Assembly (NCBI GenBank): GCA_900551055.1
Contig: URUK01000005.1
Location: 67,890-131,889, forward strand
Direction: 5' to 3'
Source of the DNA: an uncultured Prevotella sp.
GTDB lineage: Bacteria; Bacteroidota; Bacteroidia; Bacteroidales; Bacteroidaceae
DNA length: 64,000 nt
In this document: piece after piece, positions 42,847-51,268 of the stretch
Layout: every line of letters begins with the position of its first letter
Numbering within the stretch: position 1 is the first letter of the stretch
The notes under the pieces: generated by a model
What the model was told of the DNA's origin: nothing
Databases searched by the model: none
The model's input: the letters and a program-made list of their open reading frames with translations, nothing else
Translations under genes and position numbers: made by a program

Positions 42847-44385
42847 ATGGCACAGGAAGATGTTTTTAAGAAGATAGTTTCCCACTGCAAGGAGTATGGT
42901 TTCGTGTTTCCCAGCAGTGACATTTACGATGGTCTCGCAGCCGTTTACGACTATGGACAGAACGGCGTAGAACTGAAAAACAATATCAAGGAATACTGGT
43001 GGAAAAGCATGGTGCTGCTGCACGAGAACATCGTCGGCATTGATTCCGCCATCTTCATGCACCCTACAATATGGAAAGCCAGCGGCCACGTTGACGCATT
43101 CAACGACCCGCTTATAGACAACCGCGACTCGAAGAAGCGTTACCGCGCAGACGTACTGATCGAAGACCAGATAGCGAAATACGAGGAGAAGATTACGAAG
43201 GAGGTGGAGAAGGCGCGCAAGAAATTCGGCGACGCATTCGATGAGGCCAAGTTCCGCGAGACTAATCCCCGTGTGATGGAGCACCAGCAGAAGCGTGACG
43301 CCCTGCACGAGCGTTACACCAAGGCCATGCAGGGACCCGACCTGGCCGAGCTGAAGCAGATAATTGTTGACGAAGGCATCGTTGACCCCATCAGCGGAAC
43401 TAAGAACTGGACCGACGTTCGTCAGTTCAACCTGATGTTCTCGACGGAGATGGGTTCGGCCGCTGACGCCACAAACAAGATTTATCTGCGTCCGGAGACG
43501 GCGCAGGGCATCTTCGTCAACTACCTCAACGTACAGAAGACAGGACGCATGAAGATACCGTTCGGCATCGCACAGATAGGAAAGGCGTTCAGAAACGAGA
43601 TTGTTGCGCGCCAGTTTATCTTCCGTATGCGCGAGTTCGAGCAGATGGAGATGCAGTTCTTTGTCAAGCCCGGCACGGAGATAGAGTGGTTCCAGAAGTG
43701 GAAAGAGTTGCGTATGAAGTGGCACCAGGCACTCGGCTTCGGTGCGGAAAACTACCGTTTCCACGACCACGAGAAGCTTGCGCACTATGCAAACGCCGCT
43801 ACCGACATCGAGTTCCGCATGCCGTTCGGCTTCAAGGAGGTTGAAGGCATACACAGCCGCACCGACTTCGACCTGTCGCAACATGAGAAGTTCTCGGGCA
43901 AGTCGATAAAATACTTCGACCCGCAGACCAACGAAAGCTATACTCCTTACGACATAGAGACATCCATCGGCGTTGACCGTATGTTCCTTTCTGTCATGTG
44001 CCACTCTTACTGCGAGGAGAAGTTGGAGAACGGCGAGACGCGTGTTGTGCTCAAGTTGCCGGCCGCTCTCGCTCCCGTAAAGCTCTGCGTGATGCCTCTT
44101 TTGAAGAAAGACGGACTGCCGGAGAAGGCCCGCGAGATAATCAACGGCCTGAAGTTCCACTTCAACTGTCAGTATGACGAGAAGGATTCCATCGGCAAAC
44201 GCTACCGCCGTCAGGACGCGATAGGCACTCCGTACTGTGTAACGGTAGACCACGACACGCTCGAGAACAATACCGTAACGCTGCGTTTCCGCGACACGAT
44301 GGAGCAGGAGCGTGTCAACATTGCCGACCTTTGCGGCATAATAGAGGACAAGGTAAGCATCACGAGCTTGCTTAAAAAACTATAG
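42847..44385 (+). CDS. glyS: Glycine--tRNA ligase (homodimeric type)
   Basis: Charges tRNA-Gly with glycine. The 512-aa protein is the eukaryote-like alpha2 class II form: motif 2 region GIAQIGKAFRNEI, FIFRMREFEQMEMQFF, motif 3 IETSIGVDRMFLSVM, and the C-terminal anticodon-binding domain (LAPVKLCVMPLLKKDGLPEKAREI). N-terminal FVFPSSDIYDGLAAVYDYG matches the family. The FKBP lipoprotein follows after 3 nt, so the two are cotranscribed. Confidence 0.96.
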   Translation: MAQEDVFKKIVSHCKEYGFVFPSSDIYDGLAAVYDYGQNGVELKNNIKEYWWKSMVLLHENIVGIDSAIFMHPTIWKASGHVDAFNDPLIDNRDSKKRYRADVLIEDQIAKYEEKITKEVEKARKKFGDAFDEAKFRETNPRVMEHQQKRDALHERYTKAMQGPDLAELKQIIVDEGIVDPISGTKNWTDVRQFNLMFSTEMGSAADATNKIYLRPETAQGIFVNYLNVQKTGRMKIPFGIAQIGKAFRNEIVARQFIFRMREFEQMEMQFFVKPGTEIEWFQKWKELRMKWHQALGFGAENYRFHDHEKLAHYANAATDIEFRMPFGFKEVEGIHSRTDFDLSQHEKFSGKSIKYFDPQTNESYTPYDIETSIGVDRMFLSVMCHSYCEEKLENGETRVVLKLPAALAPVKLCVMPLLKKDGLPEKAREIINGLKFHFNCQYDEKDSIGKRYRRQDAIGTPYCVTVDHDTLENNTVTLRFRDTMEQERVNIADLCGIIEDKVSITSLLKKL

Positions 44386-44388
44386 TAA

Positions 44389-45024
44389 ATGAAGAAATCC
44401 AATTTGATATTCGCCGTTTTCGCGCTTGTGCTGGTGTCGGTTTTCGCATCGTGCAGCGAGGAAGATAACACTGTTGAGGAGTTTCCTGACTGGCGTAACC
44501 GCAATGAGGAATACTTTTCGAATATCTGGAACACGGCGCAACTTAACTCCGACGGTTCCTGGAAGATGTTTCTCAGTTACGCGCTTGAGGACACCATCCC
44601 GACGACTTATGACGATTACATAGCCGTTCAGGTGTTAAGGGAGGGCACGGGCAGCGGTTGTCCGATGTTCACCGACTCGGTAAAGATTAACTACCGCGGC
44701 CGGCTTATCCCCTCGACATCGTACCCTGAAGGCTACGTAGTCGACCAGTCGTACAAAGGCGAGTACAATCCGGCAACGGCATATCCGGCAACCATGTATG
44801 TCGGAGGTTTCATTGACGGCTTCGCCACGGCGTTGCAGCACATGCACATCGGTGACTATTGGCGCGTGTACATTCCCTATGCGCTGGGTTACGGTTCGTC
44901 AGGCTCGTCTACAATTCCGGCTTACAGCACGTTGATATTCGATATAGAGCTTGTCGCTTACTATCGTGCGGGGACGAATGTGCCCGAGTCACGCGCTGTC
45001 GAAGGGGTGTGGATAACCGAATGA
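44389..45024 (+). CDS. FKBP-type peptidyl-prolyl isomerase, lipoprotein
   Basis: A 211-aa exported prolyl isomerase: lipoprotein signal MKKSNLIFAVFALVLVSVFASC (lipid-Cys near residue 22), then an N-terminal helical part and an FKBP domain (about 95-192: VKINYRGRLIPS, VGGFIDGFATALQHMHIGDYWRVYIPYALGYG, STLIFDIELVAY). It lies 3 nt after glyS, an arrangement I recall from other Bacteroidales. A strong terminator follows directly. Confidence 0.9.
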   Translation: MKKSNLIFAVFALVLVSVFASCSEEDNTVEEFPDWRNRNEEYFSNIWNTAQLNSDGSWKMFLSYALEDTIPTTYDDYIAVQVLREGTGSGCPMFTDSVKINYRGRLIPSTSYPEGYVVDQSYKGEYNPATAYPATMYVGGFIDGFATALQHMHIGDYWRVYIPYALGYGSSGSSTIPAYSTLIFDIELVAYYRAGTNVPESRAVEGVWITE

Positions 45025-45045
45025 CACATATATAATATAATGTGG

Positions 45046-45083
45046 AAGGCACGTAACGGATGTTCTGTTACGTGCCTTTTTTG
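45046..45083 (+). terminator. Intrinsic terminator of glyS-FKBP
   Basis: AAGGCACGTAAC (45046-45057), loop GGATGTTCT, GTTACGTGCCTT (45067-45078), then TTTT. Confidence 0.92.
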
Positions 45084-45215
45084 TTGCCGGTTTTGCATGT
45101 TTGCCATGCTGCCGGCATTTTGTTACAGCCGTCAGGGTAAAAAAACACTTGCCTGCCGGTTATTTTGACCTAAGTCAAAAATACCCCGTTTTTACATAAA
45201 AAACGGTAGTATTTC

Positions 45216-45246
45216 TTTGCTGTGTACGCAAACAGCCGTATCTTTG
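45216..45246 (+). promoter_or_regulatory. Consensus promoter with no long gene downstream
   Basis: TTTG (45216-45219), 19 nt, TATCTTTG (45239-45246). A transcript from here would run about 350 nt to the terminator at 45559-45608. Confidence 0.85.
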
Positions 45247-45399
45247 CATCGTCAAAACAAAACAATAGGTGTTAGTTTGTTAGGTATTAAGTTATAAAGA
45301 AAGGTAAAGATTGTAACAAGTAAGGATGACAGACATGCCGTGAGGCATCACGAAAAGTTTTCATAGGTATAGGTAAGAAGATTGATTTAGGTAACAAAG

Positions 45400-45537
45400 A
45401 TGTACAACCCTGTTTGCTGTATATCACAGCAACAGGTTCCGGGGGTGAGGGAAAGCATAAAAAGACACGGCCTCCGGTTTCACAAAAGAGAAAGTTTCAT
45501 GGTTAATGTTGATAAGAAAGGTGGGAGCTTTGTTTAA
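45400..45537 (+). CDS. Candidate small basic protein of 45 residues
   Basis: A 46-codon frame beginning MYNPVCCISQQQVPGVRES and ending KKGGSFV, with two Cys, several Lys/Arg/His and no hydrophobic helix. It lies about 150 nt downstream of a consensus promoter and stops 21 nt before a strong terminator, so a dedicated transcription unit surrounds it. I do not recognise a family. The long leader (45252-45399), with hairpins such as CATGCCGTGAGGCAT near 45335-45349, suggests RNA-level control, or the whole unit may be a non-coding RNA of about 350 nt. Confidence 0.5.
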   Translation: MYNPVCCISQQQVPGVRESIKRHGLRFHKRESFMVNVDKKGGSFV

Positions 45538-45558
45538 GAGTTTCCGCCGTTTTTATTT

Positions 45559-45608
45559 CCGTCCGCCAAACGCTTGATAGTCAGGCAGTTGGCGGACGGT
45601 TGCTTTTT
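45559..45608 (+). terminator. Hairpin terminator enclosing an array leader
   Basis: CCGTCCGCCAA (45559-45569) and TTGGCGGACGG (45589-45599) pair perfectly; the 19-nt loop ACGCTTGATAGTCAGGCAG resembles the leader of the 22-bp arrays. TTGCTTTTT follows. Confidence 0.8.
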
Positions 45609-45698
45609 GGCGTGTAAAAGACCGTGTTTTAGCTTGTAAAAGGCCACCTTTTAGCGTGCAAAACATGGTCTTTTGCAATGCGAAAGGTGGCCTTTTGC
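45594..45698 (+). repeat. 22-bp-period palindrome array, copy 11
   Basis: Units start at 45616, 45638, 45660 and 45682: AAAAGACCGTGTTTT, AAAAGGCCACCTTTT, AAAACATGGTCTTTT, GAAAGGTGGCCTTTT. A decayed fifth unit fits the phase at 45594 and doubles as the terminator 3' arm and U-tract. Confidence 0.85.
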
Positions 45699-45789
45699 AG
45701 CGGCTTATGGCTACGGCCGTTCTTCAATGTGCCGTTGTATGTTTGTCAGTCACGCCGTTATCAGAGATTAGTTTTTATGGTTTTGCGCA

Positions 45790-45819
45790 TTGCCAATTAC
45801 TTGAAAAGTAGTAATTTTG
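45790..45819 (+). promoter_or_regulatory. Promoter abutting the MATE gene
   Basis: TTG (45790-45792), 19 nt, TAATTTTG (45812-45819), only 4 nt before the ATG at 45824. Confidence 0.6.
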
Positions 45820-45823
45820 CACC

Positions 45824-47248
45824 ATGTTTTCAAGCAGTAAGGATAATGCGTTGCTGGCGATGATACGCAACGGACAGGAGATGAGCGGCAGCCAGAAGTT
45901 CAATCTGATAGTACAGCTCAGTGTTCCGTCCATCCTCGCGCAGCTTACCACAATCATGATGTTTTACATCGACGCGTCTATGGTCGGTTCGCTCGGTGCA
46001 AGGGCGTCGGCGTCGATAGGCATAGTGGAGTCTACAACGTGGCTTTTCGGCGGTTTGACATCGGCCGCCGCGCTTGGCTTTTCGGTGCAGGCGGCCCACT
46101 TCATAGGCGCAAACGACTTCGAGAAAGCCCGCCAGGTGTTCCGCCAGGGACTTATGGCTACGGCCTTGTTCACCGTTATCCTCACTACGATTTGCGTCTG
46201 CATAGCCAAGCCTCTGCCTGTATGGCTGGGTGGCGGGGCGGATATCTGCGGCGACGCTACGGCGTATTTTACCGTTTACTGCCTCTCTTTGCCCGTATAT
46301 CAGATAGGCATCCTGTCGTCAAGCATGCTCAAGTGTTCCGGAAACATGCGCATCCCGAGCATTATGAGCATACTGATGTGCTTGCTGGACGTTGTTTTCA
46401 ACTTCTTCCTTATTTACGAGACGCGCCCCGTGACGCTGTTCGGCGTCGACATTACAATGCCCGGAGCAGGCATGGGAGTGCCCGGCGCGGCTTTGGGAAC
46501 AGCCCTGGCATACGTCGTTACGGGCGTGATGCTTATATGGTTTGCCACGGTCAAGTCGCCAGAACTGTCGTTGAAGGGCGAGAAATGGTCGTTTGCGCCG
46601 ATGTGGAACTACTTGCGCAACGCCGCGAAAGTAAGCCTTCCGATGGGTGCGCAATACATGATGATGAGTGGAGCGCAGATTGTCAGCACGATGATTGTCG
46701 CCCCTTTGGGCAACATTGCGATAGCGGCCAACACGCTTGCGATAACCGCTGAGAGCCTGTGTTACATGCCGGGATACGGTATCGGGGATGCTGCGACGAC
46801 GCTTGTCGGGCAGAGTATCGGGGCCGGACGGAGCCGGTTGGCACGCAGTTTTGCGTATCGCACGGTGTTCATGGGCATGGGTGTAATGGCGTTCATGGGC
46901 ATGGTGATGTACGTTTTCGCACCCGAGATGATAGGGGTTATGACTCCCGACGAGCAGGTACGCCTGCTCGGGTCGCAGTCTTTGCGCATAGAGGCGTTTG
47001 CCGAGCCTATGTTTGCCGCCGCAATAGTTACTTACAGCGTGTGTCTCGGGGCAGGAGATACGCTCATACCGGCTACCATGAACCTTGCCTCTATGTGGCT
47101 TGTGCGCCTTACGTTGGCCGCCCATTTCGCACCGATTTACGGCCTGCGTGGCGTCTGGATGGCAATGGCCATCGAGCTGACGCTGCGCGGAACCATCTTC
47201 CTTATCCGCCTTTTCAGCGGCAAGTGGCTGAAGAAGGGGTTTAAGTAA
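45824..47248 (+). CDS. MATE family multidrug efflux transporter
   Basis: A 474-aa membrane protein with 12 helices and MATE features: LIVQLSVPSILAQLTTIMMFYIDASMVG in helix 1, GFSVQAAHFIGANDFEKARQ, and the second half LPMGAQYMMMSGAQIVSTMIV with GDAATTLVGQSIGAGRSR. It exports cationic drugs or metabolites by Na+ or H+ antiport; substrate unknown. If transcription starts from the abutting promoter, the ATG at 45824 would be leaderless; the alternative ATG at 45860 (MIRNGQEMSGSQKF) would have a leader of about 35 nt. A perfect inverted repeat follows. Confidence 0.88.
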   Translation: MFSSSKDNALLAMIRNGQEMSGSQKFNLIVQLSVPSILAQLTTIMMFYIDASMVGSLGARASASIGIVESTTWLFGGLTSAAALGFSVQAAHFIGANDFEKARQVFRQGLMATALFTVILTTICVCIAKPLPVWLGGGADICGDATAYFTVYCLSLPVYQIGILSSSMLKCSGNMRIPSIMSILMCLLDVVFNFFLIYETRPVTLFGVDITMPGAGMGVPGAALGTALAYVVTGVMLIWFATVKSPELSLKGEKWSFAPMWNYLRNAAKVSLPMGAQYMMMSGAQIVSTMIVAPLGNIAIAANTLAITAESLCYMPGYGIGDAATTLVGQSIGAGRSRLARSFAYRTVFMGMGVMAFMGMVMYVFAPEMIGVMTPDEQVRLLGSQSLRIEAFAEPMFAAAIVTYSVCLGAGDTLIPATMNLASMWLVRLTLAAHFAPIYGLRGVWMAMAIELTLRGTIFLIRLFSGKWLKKGFK

Positions 47249-47249
47249 T

Positions 47250-47368
47250 AAAGGAGTTAAGGAGTTATGGAGTAAAGGAGTTAAGACAATACCCATGTTT
47301 CCGATATTTATTTGACAAGCAACCAGGCATTTGTCTTAACTCCTTTACTCCATAACTCCTTAACTCCT
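47250..47368. repeat. Word-armed hairpin with perfect 38-bp arms
   Basis: Arms of 38 nt (within 47250-47289 and 47331-47368) are exactly complementary, made of GGAGTTAAGGAGTTATGGAG words. The interior is AATACCCATGTTTCC...CAACCAGGCATTTG. It lies between convergent MATE and oxidoreductase genes. Confidence 0.92.
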
Positions 47369-47373
47369 AAGAA

Positions 47374-48315
47374 TTAACTTATGATAGTTTCTTTCGCCTT
47401 TTCATATCCTTCTACCAGCTCTTTCATTACTTCTGCCACGGGTTTGACGGCTTTTATGGCCGAGGCAATCTGTCCTATTTCAAGCTCTCCGCCGTCGGTG
47501 TCGCCCTCGAAGATGCCGCGCTTTGAGGCGGCCTGTCCGAGGATGGCGCGCAGCTCGTCGGGAGACGCTCCGCCGTCTTCGGCCTCTTTCACCTTATCAT
47601 ACAGTGAGTTCTTGATTAATCGGGTGGGGGCGAGCTTTTTCAGGCAGAGCATCGTGTCGCCCTCTTCAAGCGAGACGCACCTTTGTTTGAACGCTTCAGC
47701 TGCCGAGCTCTCCTCGGTCAGGGCGAAGAGTGTGCCTATTTGTACGCCTTCCGCGCCGAGAACCATCGACGCGAGGATGGCTTCACCCGACGCAATTCCG
47801 CCTGCGGCGATGAGTGGCAGGCTTGTGGCGCGGCGCACTTGGGGGATAAGCGTCATTGTGGTTGTTTCCTCGCGGCCGTTGTGTCCGCCAGCTTCGAAGC
47901 CTTCGGCCACCACCGCATCGACTCCGGTTTCCTCGCACTTGCGCGCGAACTTGCTGCTCGACACCACGTGGGCGACCTTTATTCCGGCCTCGTGGAGCAT
48001 CGGAGTAAACTTCTTCGGGCTGCCTGCCGAGGTGAAAACGATTTTCACGCCGCTGTCGATGATGAGCTTCATCAGGCGGTCTATTTCCGGATACATCAGC
48101 GGAACGTTCACACCCCAGGGCTTGTCGGTGGCCTCTTTCATCTTGGCGATGTGCTCTTCAAGCGTCTCCGGGTGCATCGAGCCTGCCCCGAGCAGCCCAA
48201 GTCCGCCTGCGTTGCTTACCGCAGAGGCTAATCTCCAGCCGCTGCACCACACCATTCCGCCCTGTACTATGGGGTAGTCTATGCCGAAAAGTTCGGTTAT
48301 TCTGTTCTTTTTCAT
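47374..48315 (-). CDS. NAD(P)H-dependent flavin oxidoreductase (nitronate monooxygenase/FabK family)
   Basis: A 313-aa FMN TIM-barrel enzyme: MKKNRITELFGIDYPIVQGGM, SAVSNAGGLGLLGAGSM, a catalytic-region EGFEAGGHNG, then IAAGGIASGEAILASMVLGAEGVQIGT (FMN phosphate site). The His in GGHNG is the residue used by nitronate monooxygenases. FabK enoyl-ACP reductases share this fold, so fatty-acid synthesis is an alternative role. Start at 48315 fits the consensus promoter at 48352-48382 and the family N-terminus. Confidence 0.85.
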   Translation of the reverse strand: MKKNRITELFGIDYPIVQGGMVWCSGWRLASAVSNAGGLGLLGAGSMHPETLEEHIAKMKEATDKPWGVNVPLMYPEIDRLMKLIIDSGVKIVFTSAGSPKKFTPMLHEAGIKVAHVVSSSKFARKCEETGVDAVVAEGFEAGGHNGREETTTMTLIPQVRRATSLPLIAAGGIASGEAILASMVLGAEGVQIGTLFALTEESSAAEAFKQRCVSLEEGDTMLCLKKLAPTRLIKNSLYDKVKEAEDGGASPDELRAILGQAASKRGIFEGDTDGGELEIGQIASAIKAVKPVAEVMKELVEGYEKAKETIIS

Positions 48316-48351
48316 AGCTGTTGTCAGTGTTTTTGATAAATGACTGTTATG

Positions 48352-48382
48352 CAAAGATACGGCAAAACGTGTTGACTTCAAA
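48352..48382 (-). promoter_or_regulatory. Consensus promoter of the flavin oxidoreductase gene
   Basis: Minus strand: TTTG (48382-48379), 19 nt, TATCTTTG (48359-48352); 36 nt before the ATG. Confidence 0.85.
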
Positions 48383-48417
48383 ATAAAACAAAGCAAAACT
48401 TATATGCTAAAAGTAAC

Positions 48418-48537
48418 CTCTTGATAATCAGCATATTATAAACGCCGTGCCAAAAGGTGGCCTTTCGGCTTGTAAAAGGTAGCCTTTTAGACGGTGAAAG
48501 GCCGCCTTTTGCGATGCAAAAGACGGCCTTTCGGAAA
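48418..48537 (+). repeat. 22-bp-period palindrome array, copy 12
   Basis: Units start at 48452, 48474, 48496 and 48518: AAAAGGTGGCCTTTC, AAAAGGTAGCCTTTT, GAAAGGCCGCCTTTT, AAAAGACGGCCTTTC; end GGAAAAC. Leader CTTGATAATCAGCATATTA is a near-consensus copy. Confidence 0.9.
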
Positions 48538-48570
48538 ACGTGTGATGGCTTCTTGTCTGCGTGATGGCCG

Positions 48571-50205
48571 TCAGGCGGTTTCTCCCTTGTGGTAAGGCAG
48601 TATGAGAACGAGCACCACAGCCCCTGCAATCAGCAGCACGGTCTGCCCCGTTATGTCTTTCATCGCCACGATGGCGGCCTGCACTGTCACCCTGCCTTTA
48701 AGCGAAGTGGAGGCCAACTGCTCGGCCTCAAGCGTGCCCTTGCCGCCTGCCTGTCCGGCAAGTTTGGTCAGAGTGAATGTCCGTGCGGCAGCGTCGTTCT
48801 CGCCGTCAACGGCCTGCGCCAGCCGTGTCACGTAATGCTGGCGGCGCTCCGTAAGCCAGTTGGAGTAGATTGAAGAGCCTACGACGGGCGCGATGGCGTT
48901 GCGCATCCATATCATCAGGAACACAAACGTCGCCAGATAGCGTGAAGGCAGGCTCTTCATGCCGAACGCCGCCACGAGCGAATACAGCACAAGCAAGCCC
49001 GTGAAGTTGAGTATCGTCGGCAAAGTCATGTTCTCAAGCAGTCCCACCGTGCTGTACTGGAAGTACATGTACACGTCGGCCGACGCCATGATGAGCAGTG
49101 CCGTGGCGAAGATTGTGCGGAAACGTGCCTTGCGCAGCACCATCAGCAGCGACAATATGAGGCCAATGAGGCTGCCCACTATGGCCCAGCGGCTGATGAA
49201 CGCGCCCTGCATGTTGTTTATCGGGGTGGCGATTTTGGCGAAAGCGGTGACGAACGAGTTGGCCGAATTGAACGTCATGGCCAGCAAAAACAGCAGCATC
49301 GACATCCATACGTTGCGGTATGTGAACACCTCCAACGGCAGATAATAGTGCTCCCTGTGGCGGAATGCCATATATATGAACGCTCCTGCGGATATAAGGA
49401 ACACAGCCGTGGCGGCGCGGATGTACATCGAGTCGAACCAGTCGAGCACGTTGCCGTACACCAATGCGTAAGCCATTGAGCACAGGGCGGCGGCCATCAG
49501 CAGCATGTCGGGCACCATAGTCCACTCTATTTCCCATTTCTCTTTTTTCTCCTCGTCGGCCATCGTGAATATTACAAGCAGCGAGGCAATGAGCAACATG
49601 CCGATGACGGCGTAGTAAGCGTCCTGCCAGCTGTATTCGTATGCAAACCAGGCGGTGAGCAGGTTGCTCGACTGCGAGATAACGAGGATGTAGAAATACA
49701 GCACCGGCATCAGGAAGGTGCGCTTCCGTTCAAGTCCATATTGTATGTCGGCAGGCGGTTCTGTCTTCATTGTGAACATCGCCAGCGTGTCCATTCCCGT
49801 CAGGTAAGGGGCTATTGTGAACGTGCAGTTAAGCATGACGGCGATGCGCACGAAGCCCGTAAGCAGGCAGGCGGCCAGCAATACGGGCACCGACGTTGTT
49901 ACGGCGCACACGTAGTTGAGCGGTATCAGCAGCATGAAGCATGCGAGGTAGGTATGTTTCGGCCTGCGTGCTTGCAGGAAACGCACCATGAACGGCGGAA
50001 ACAGGCACATCCCTATGCTTGTGAAGAAGCTGGCAAGCTGTATGTCCTCCGTCCTCACTGCAAGTCCGCCTGACATCTCGGCGACGTTGCAGAGGTAGGC
50101 TCCGCCCGAGAATGTGGGTGGAATGAACATCAACAGCAGCACCAGTATGCCTACAGGCCGCGGCACGGACGGGCGGAACGGGTAGTTGTTTCTTTCCTTT
50201 TCCAT
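48571..50205 (-). CDS. MFS (DHA2-type) drug exporter of a tripartite pump
   Basis: A 544-aa inner-membrane transporter with about 14 hydrophobic segments, like EmrB/DHA2 proteins (VGILVLLLMFIPPTFSGGAYLCNVAEM at the N-terminus; LFLLAMTFNSANSFVTAF in the middle; TVLLIAGAVVLVLILPYHKGE at the end). Unlike typical EmrB, the conserved motif A region is weak. It is the third gene of a TolC-HlyD-MFS operon and begins 2 nt after the HlyD stop. Together they would export drugs or toxic metabolites across both membranes. Confidence 0.85.
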   Translation of the reverse strand: MEKERNNYPFRPSVPRPVGILVLLLMFIPPTFSGGAYLCNVAEMSGGLAVRTEDIQLASFFTSIGMCLFPPFMVRFLQARRPKHTYLACFMLLIPLNYVCAVTTSVPVLLAACLLTGFVRIAVMLNCTFTIAPYLTGMDTLAMFTMKTEPPADIQYGLERKRTFLMPVLYFYILVISQSSNLLTAWFAYEYSWQDAYYAVIGMLLIASLLVIFTMADEEKKEKWEIEWTMVPDMLLMAAALCSMAYALVYGNVLDWFDSMYIRAATAVFLISAGAFIYMAFRHREHYYLPLEVFTYRNVWMSMLLFLLAMTFNSANSFVTAFAKIATPINNMQGAFISRWAIVGSLIGLILSLLMVLRKARFRTIFATALLIMASADVYMYFQYSTVGLLENMTLPTILNFTGLLVLYSLVAAFGMKSLPSRYLATFVFLMIWMRNAIAPVVGSSIYSNWLTERRQHYVTRLAQAVDGENDAAARTFTLTKLAGQAGGKGTLEAEQLASTSLKGRVTVQAAIVAMKDITGQTVLLIAGAVVLVLILPYHKGETA

Positions 50206-50207
50206 GC

Positions 50208-51239
50208 TCAATCGTCTTTTACGTCCACCTTGATTTCACACATCATGCCTGCCGCCAAGTGGCTGTTGTCGGCGGCGGAAAGGCTGCTGTTGAAGTCTAT
50301 ACGGACAGGAACGCGCTGCTGTATCTTGACGAAATTGCCTGCCGAATTGTCCGTTGGAACCATCGAATACTTAGAACCCGTGGCCTGACTGATGGCCGTC
50401 ACCGTGCCCGTAAACCGCTTTCCGGGCATGGCATCGACGGTTATCTGCACGCTCTGTCCCGGTCGGATGAGTGCCATCTGGGTCTCTTTGAAGTTGGCTA
50501 CAACCCACTTCCTGCCGCTCGGAATGAGTGTTGTTATAGTCTGACCGGGGCTAACCAGCTGGCCTTGCTCTATCGTCCTGCGCCCTAAGTATCCGTCGGC
50601 CGGGGCGGTGATGACAGTGTACGACAGGTTCAGCCGCGCCATGTCGACCGCCGCTTCGGCGCGGAGTATGGCGGCGTCGGCGTTCTCCTGACGCTGACTT
50701 ACCTCACTTACGGTCGACTGCGCGGCCTCCCTCTGCCTCTTTAATGCGCTCACGCGGGCTTTCGTCATGTCCAGTTCGGTCTTGTATTGCTCGACGATTA
50801 CCGGCGTGGACGCCTTCTTCTCCAACAGCACGCTGTACCTGTGATAGTCGCGTTCCAGCTTTTCCACACGGAGTTCGGCCTCCTTTATCGATGCGTCCAG
50901 CACCGTGGCGCTGCTCGAAGCGGTATTGACACTGTTGCCAACCACCTTCTTTCCGCTGCGAGCGTCCATCAGTTGCGCCTCCGCCTGCTTCAATGCGATG
51001 GCGTATTCGCGGTCGTCGATGACGAGAAGGGTGTCCCCCTTGTGTACAAACTGGTGCTCGGTGAAGCGTATCTCCTTGATATATCCTGCCACTTTGACGT
51101 TCACCGGCGAGATGTATTGTTCCATCTGGGCGTCGTCAGTGCGCTCAACGCCGTTGTCGGTGAACATCGTTGCTATGACGGTAGCTCCTGCGGCGAGCAG
51201 CAATATGGCTGCCGCCTTGCCCAAAGTCTTCTTTTCCAT
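50208..51239 (-). CDS. HlyD/EmrA family membrane fusion protein
   Basis: A 343-aa periplasmic adaptor: membrane anchor AAILLLAAGATVIATMF (about 9-25), first barrel-lipoyl half (VNVKAGYIKEI-like VNVKVAGYIKEIRFTEHQFV), an alpha-helical hairpin (about 105-215, EAELRVEKLERDYHRYSVLLEKKAS), second lipoyl half (YTVITAPADGYLGRRTIEQGQ) and the beta-barrel domain (VVANFKETQMALIRPGQSVQ). It links the MFS pump to the TolC-like channel. Gap to the TolC gene is 29 nt. Confidence 0.92.
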   Translation of the reverse strand: MEKKTLGKAAAILLLAAGATVIATMFTDNGVERTDDAQMEQYISPVNVKVAGYIKEIRFTEHQFVHKGDTLLVIDDREYAIALKQAEAQLMDARSGKKVVGNSVNTASSSATVLDASIKEAELRVEKLERDYHRYSVLLEKKASTPVIVEQYKTELDMTKARVSALKRQREAAQSTVSEVSQRQENADAAILRAEAAVDMARLNLSYTVITAPADGYLGRRTIEQGQLVSPGQTITTLIPSGRKWVVANFKETQMALIRPGQSVQITVDAMPGKRFTGTVTAISQATGSKYSMVPTDNSAGNFVKIQQRVPVRIDFNSSLSAADNSHLAAGMMCEIKVDVKDD

Positions 51240-51268
51240 GATGCTGTTCGGTTGTTAGTTGTTCTTTG

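Noticed and set aside
47250..47368. Perfect inverted repeat as an insertion-sequence end
   Set aside because: No transposase or target-site duplication; the interior matches the core of the word-armed family instead.
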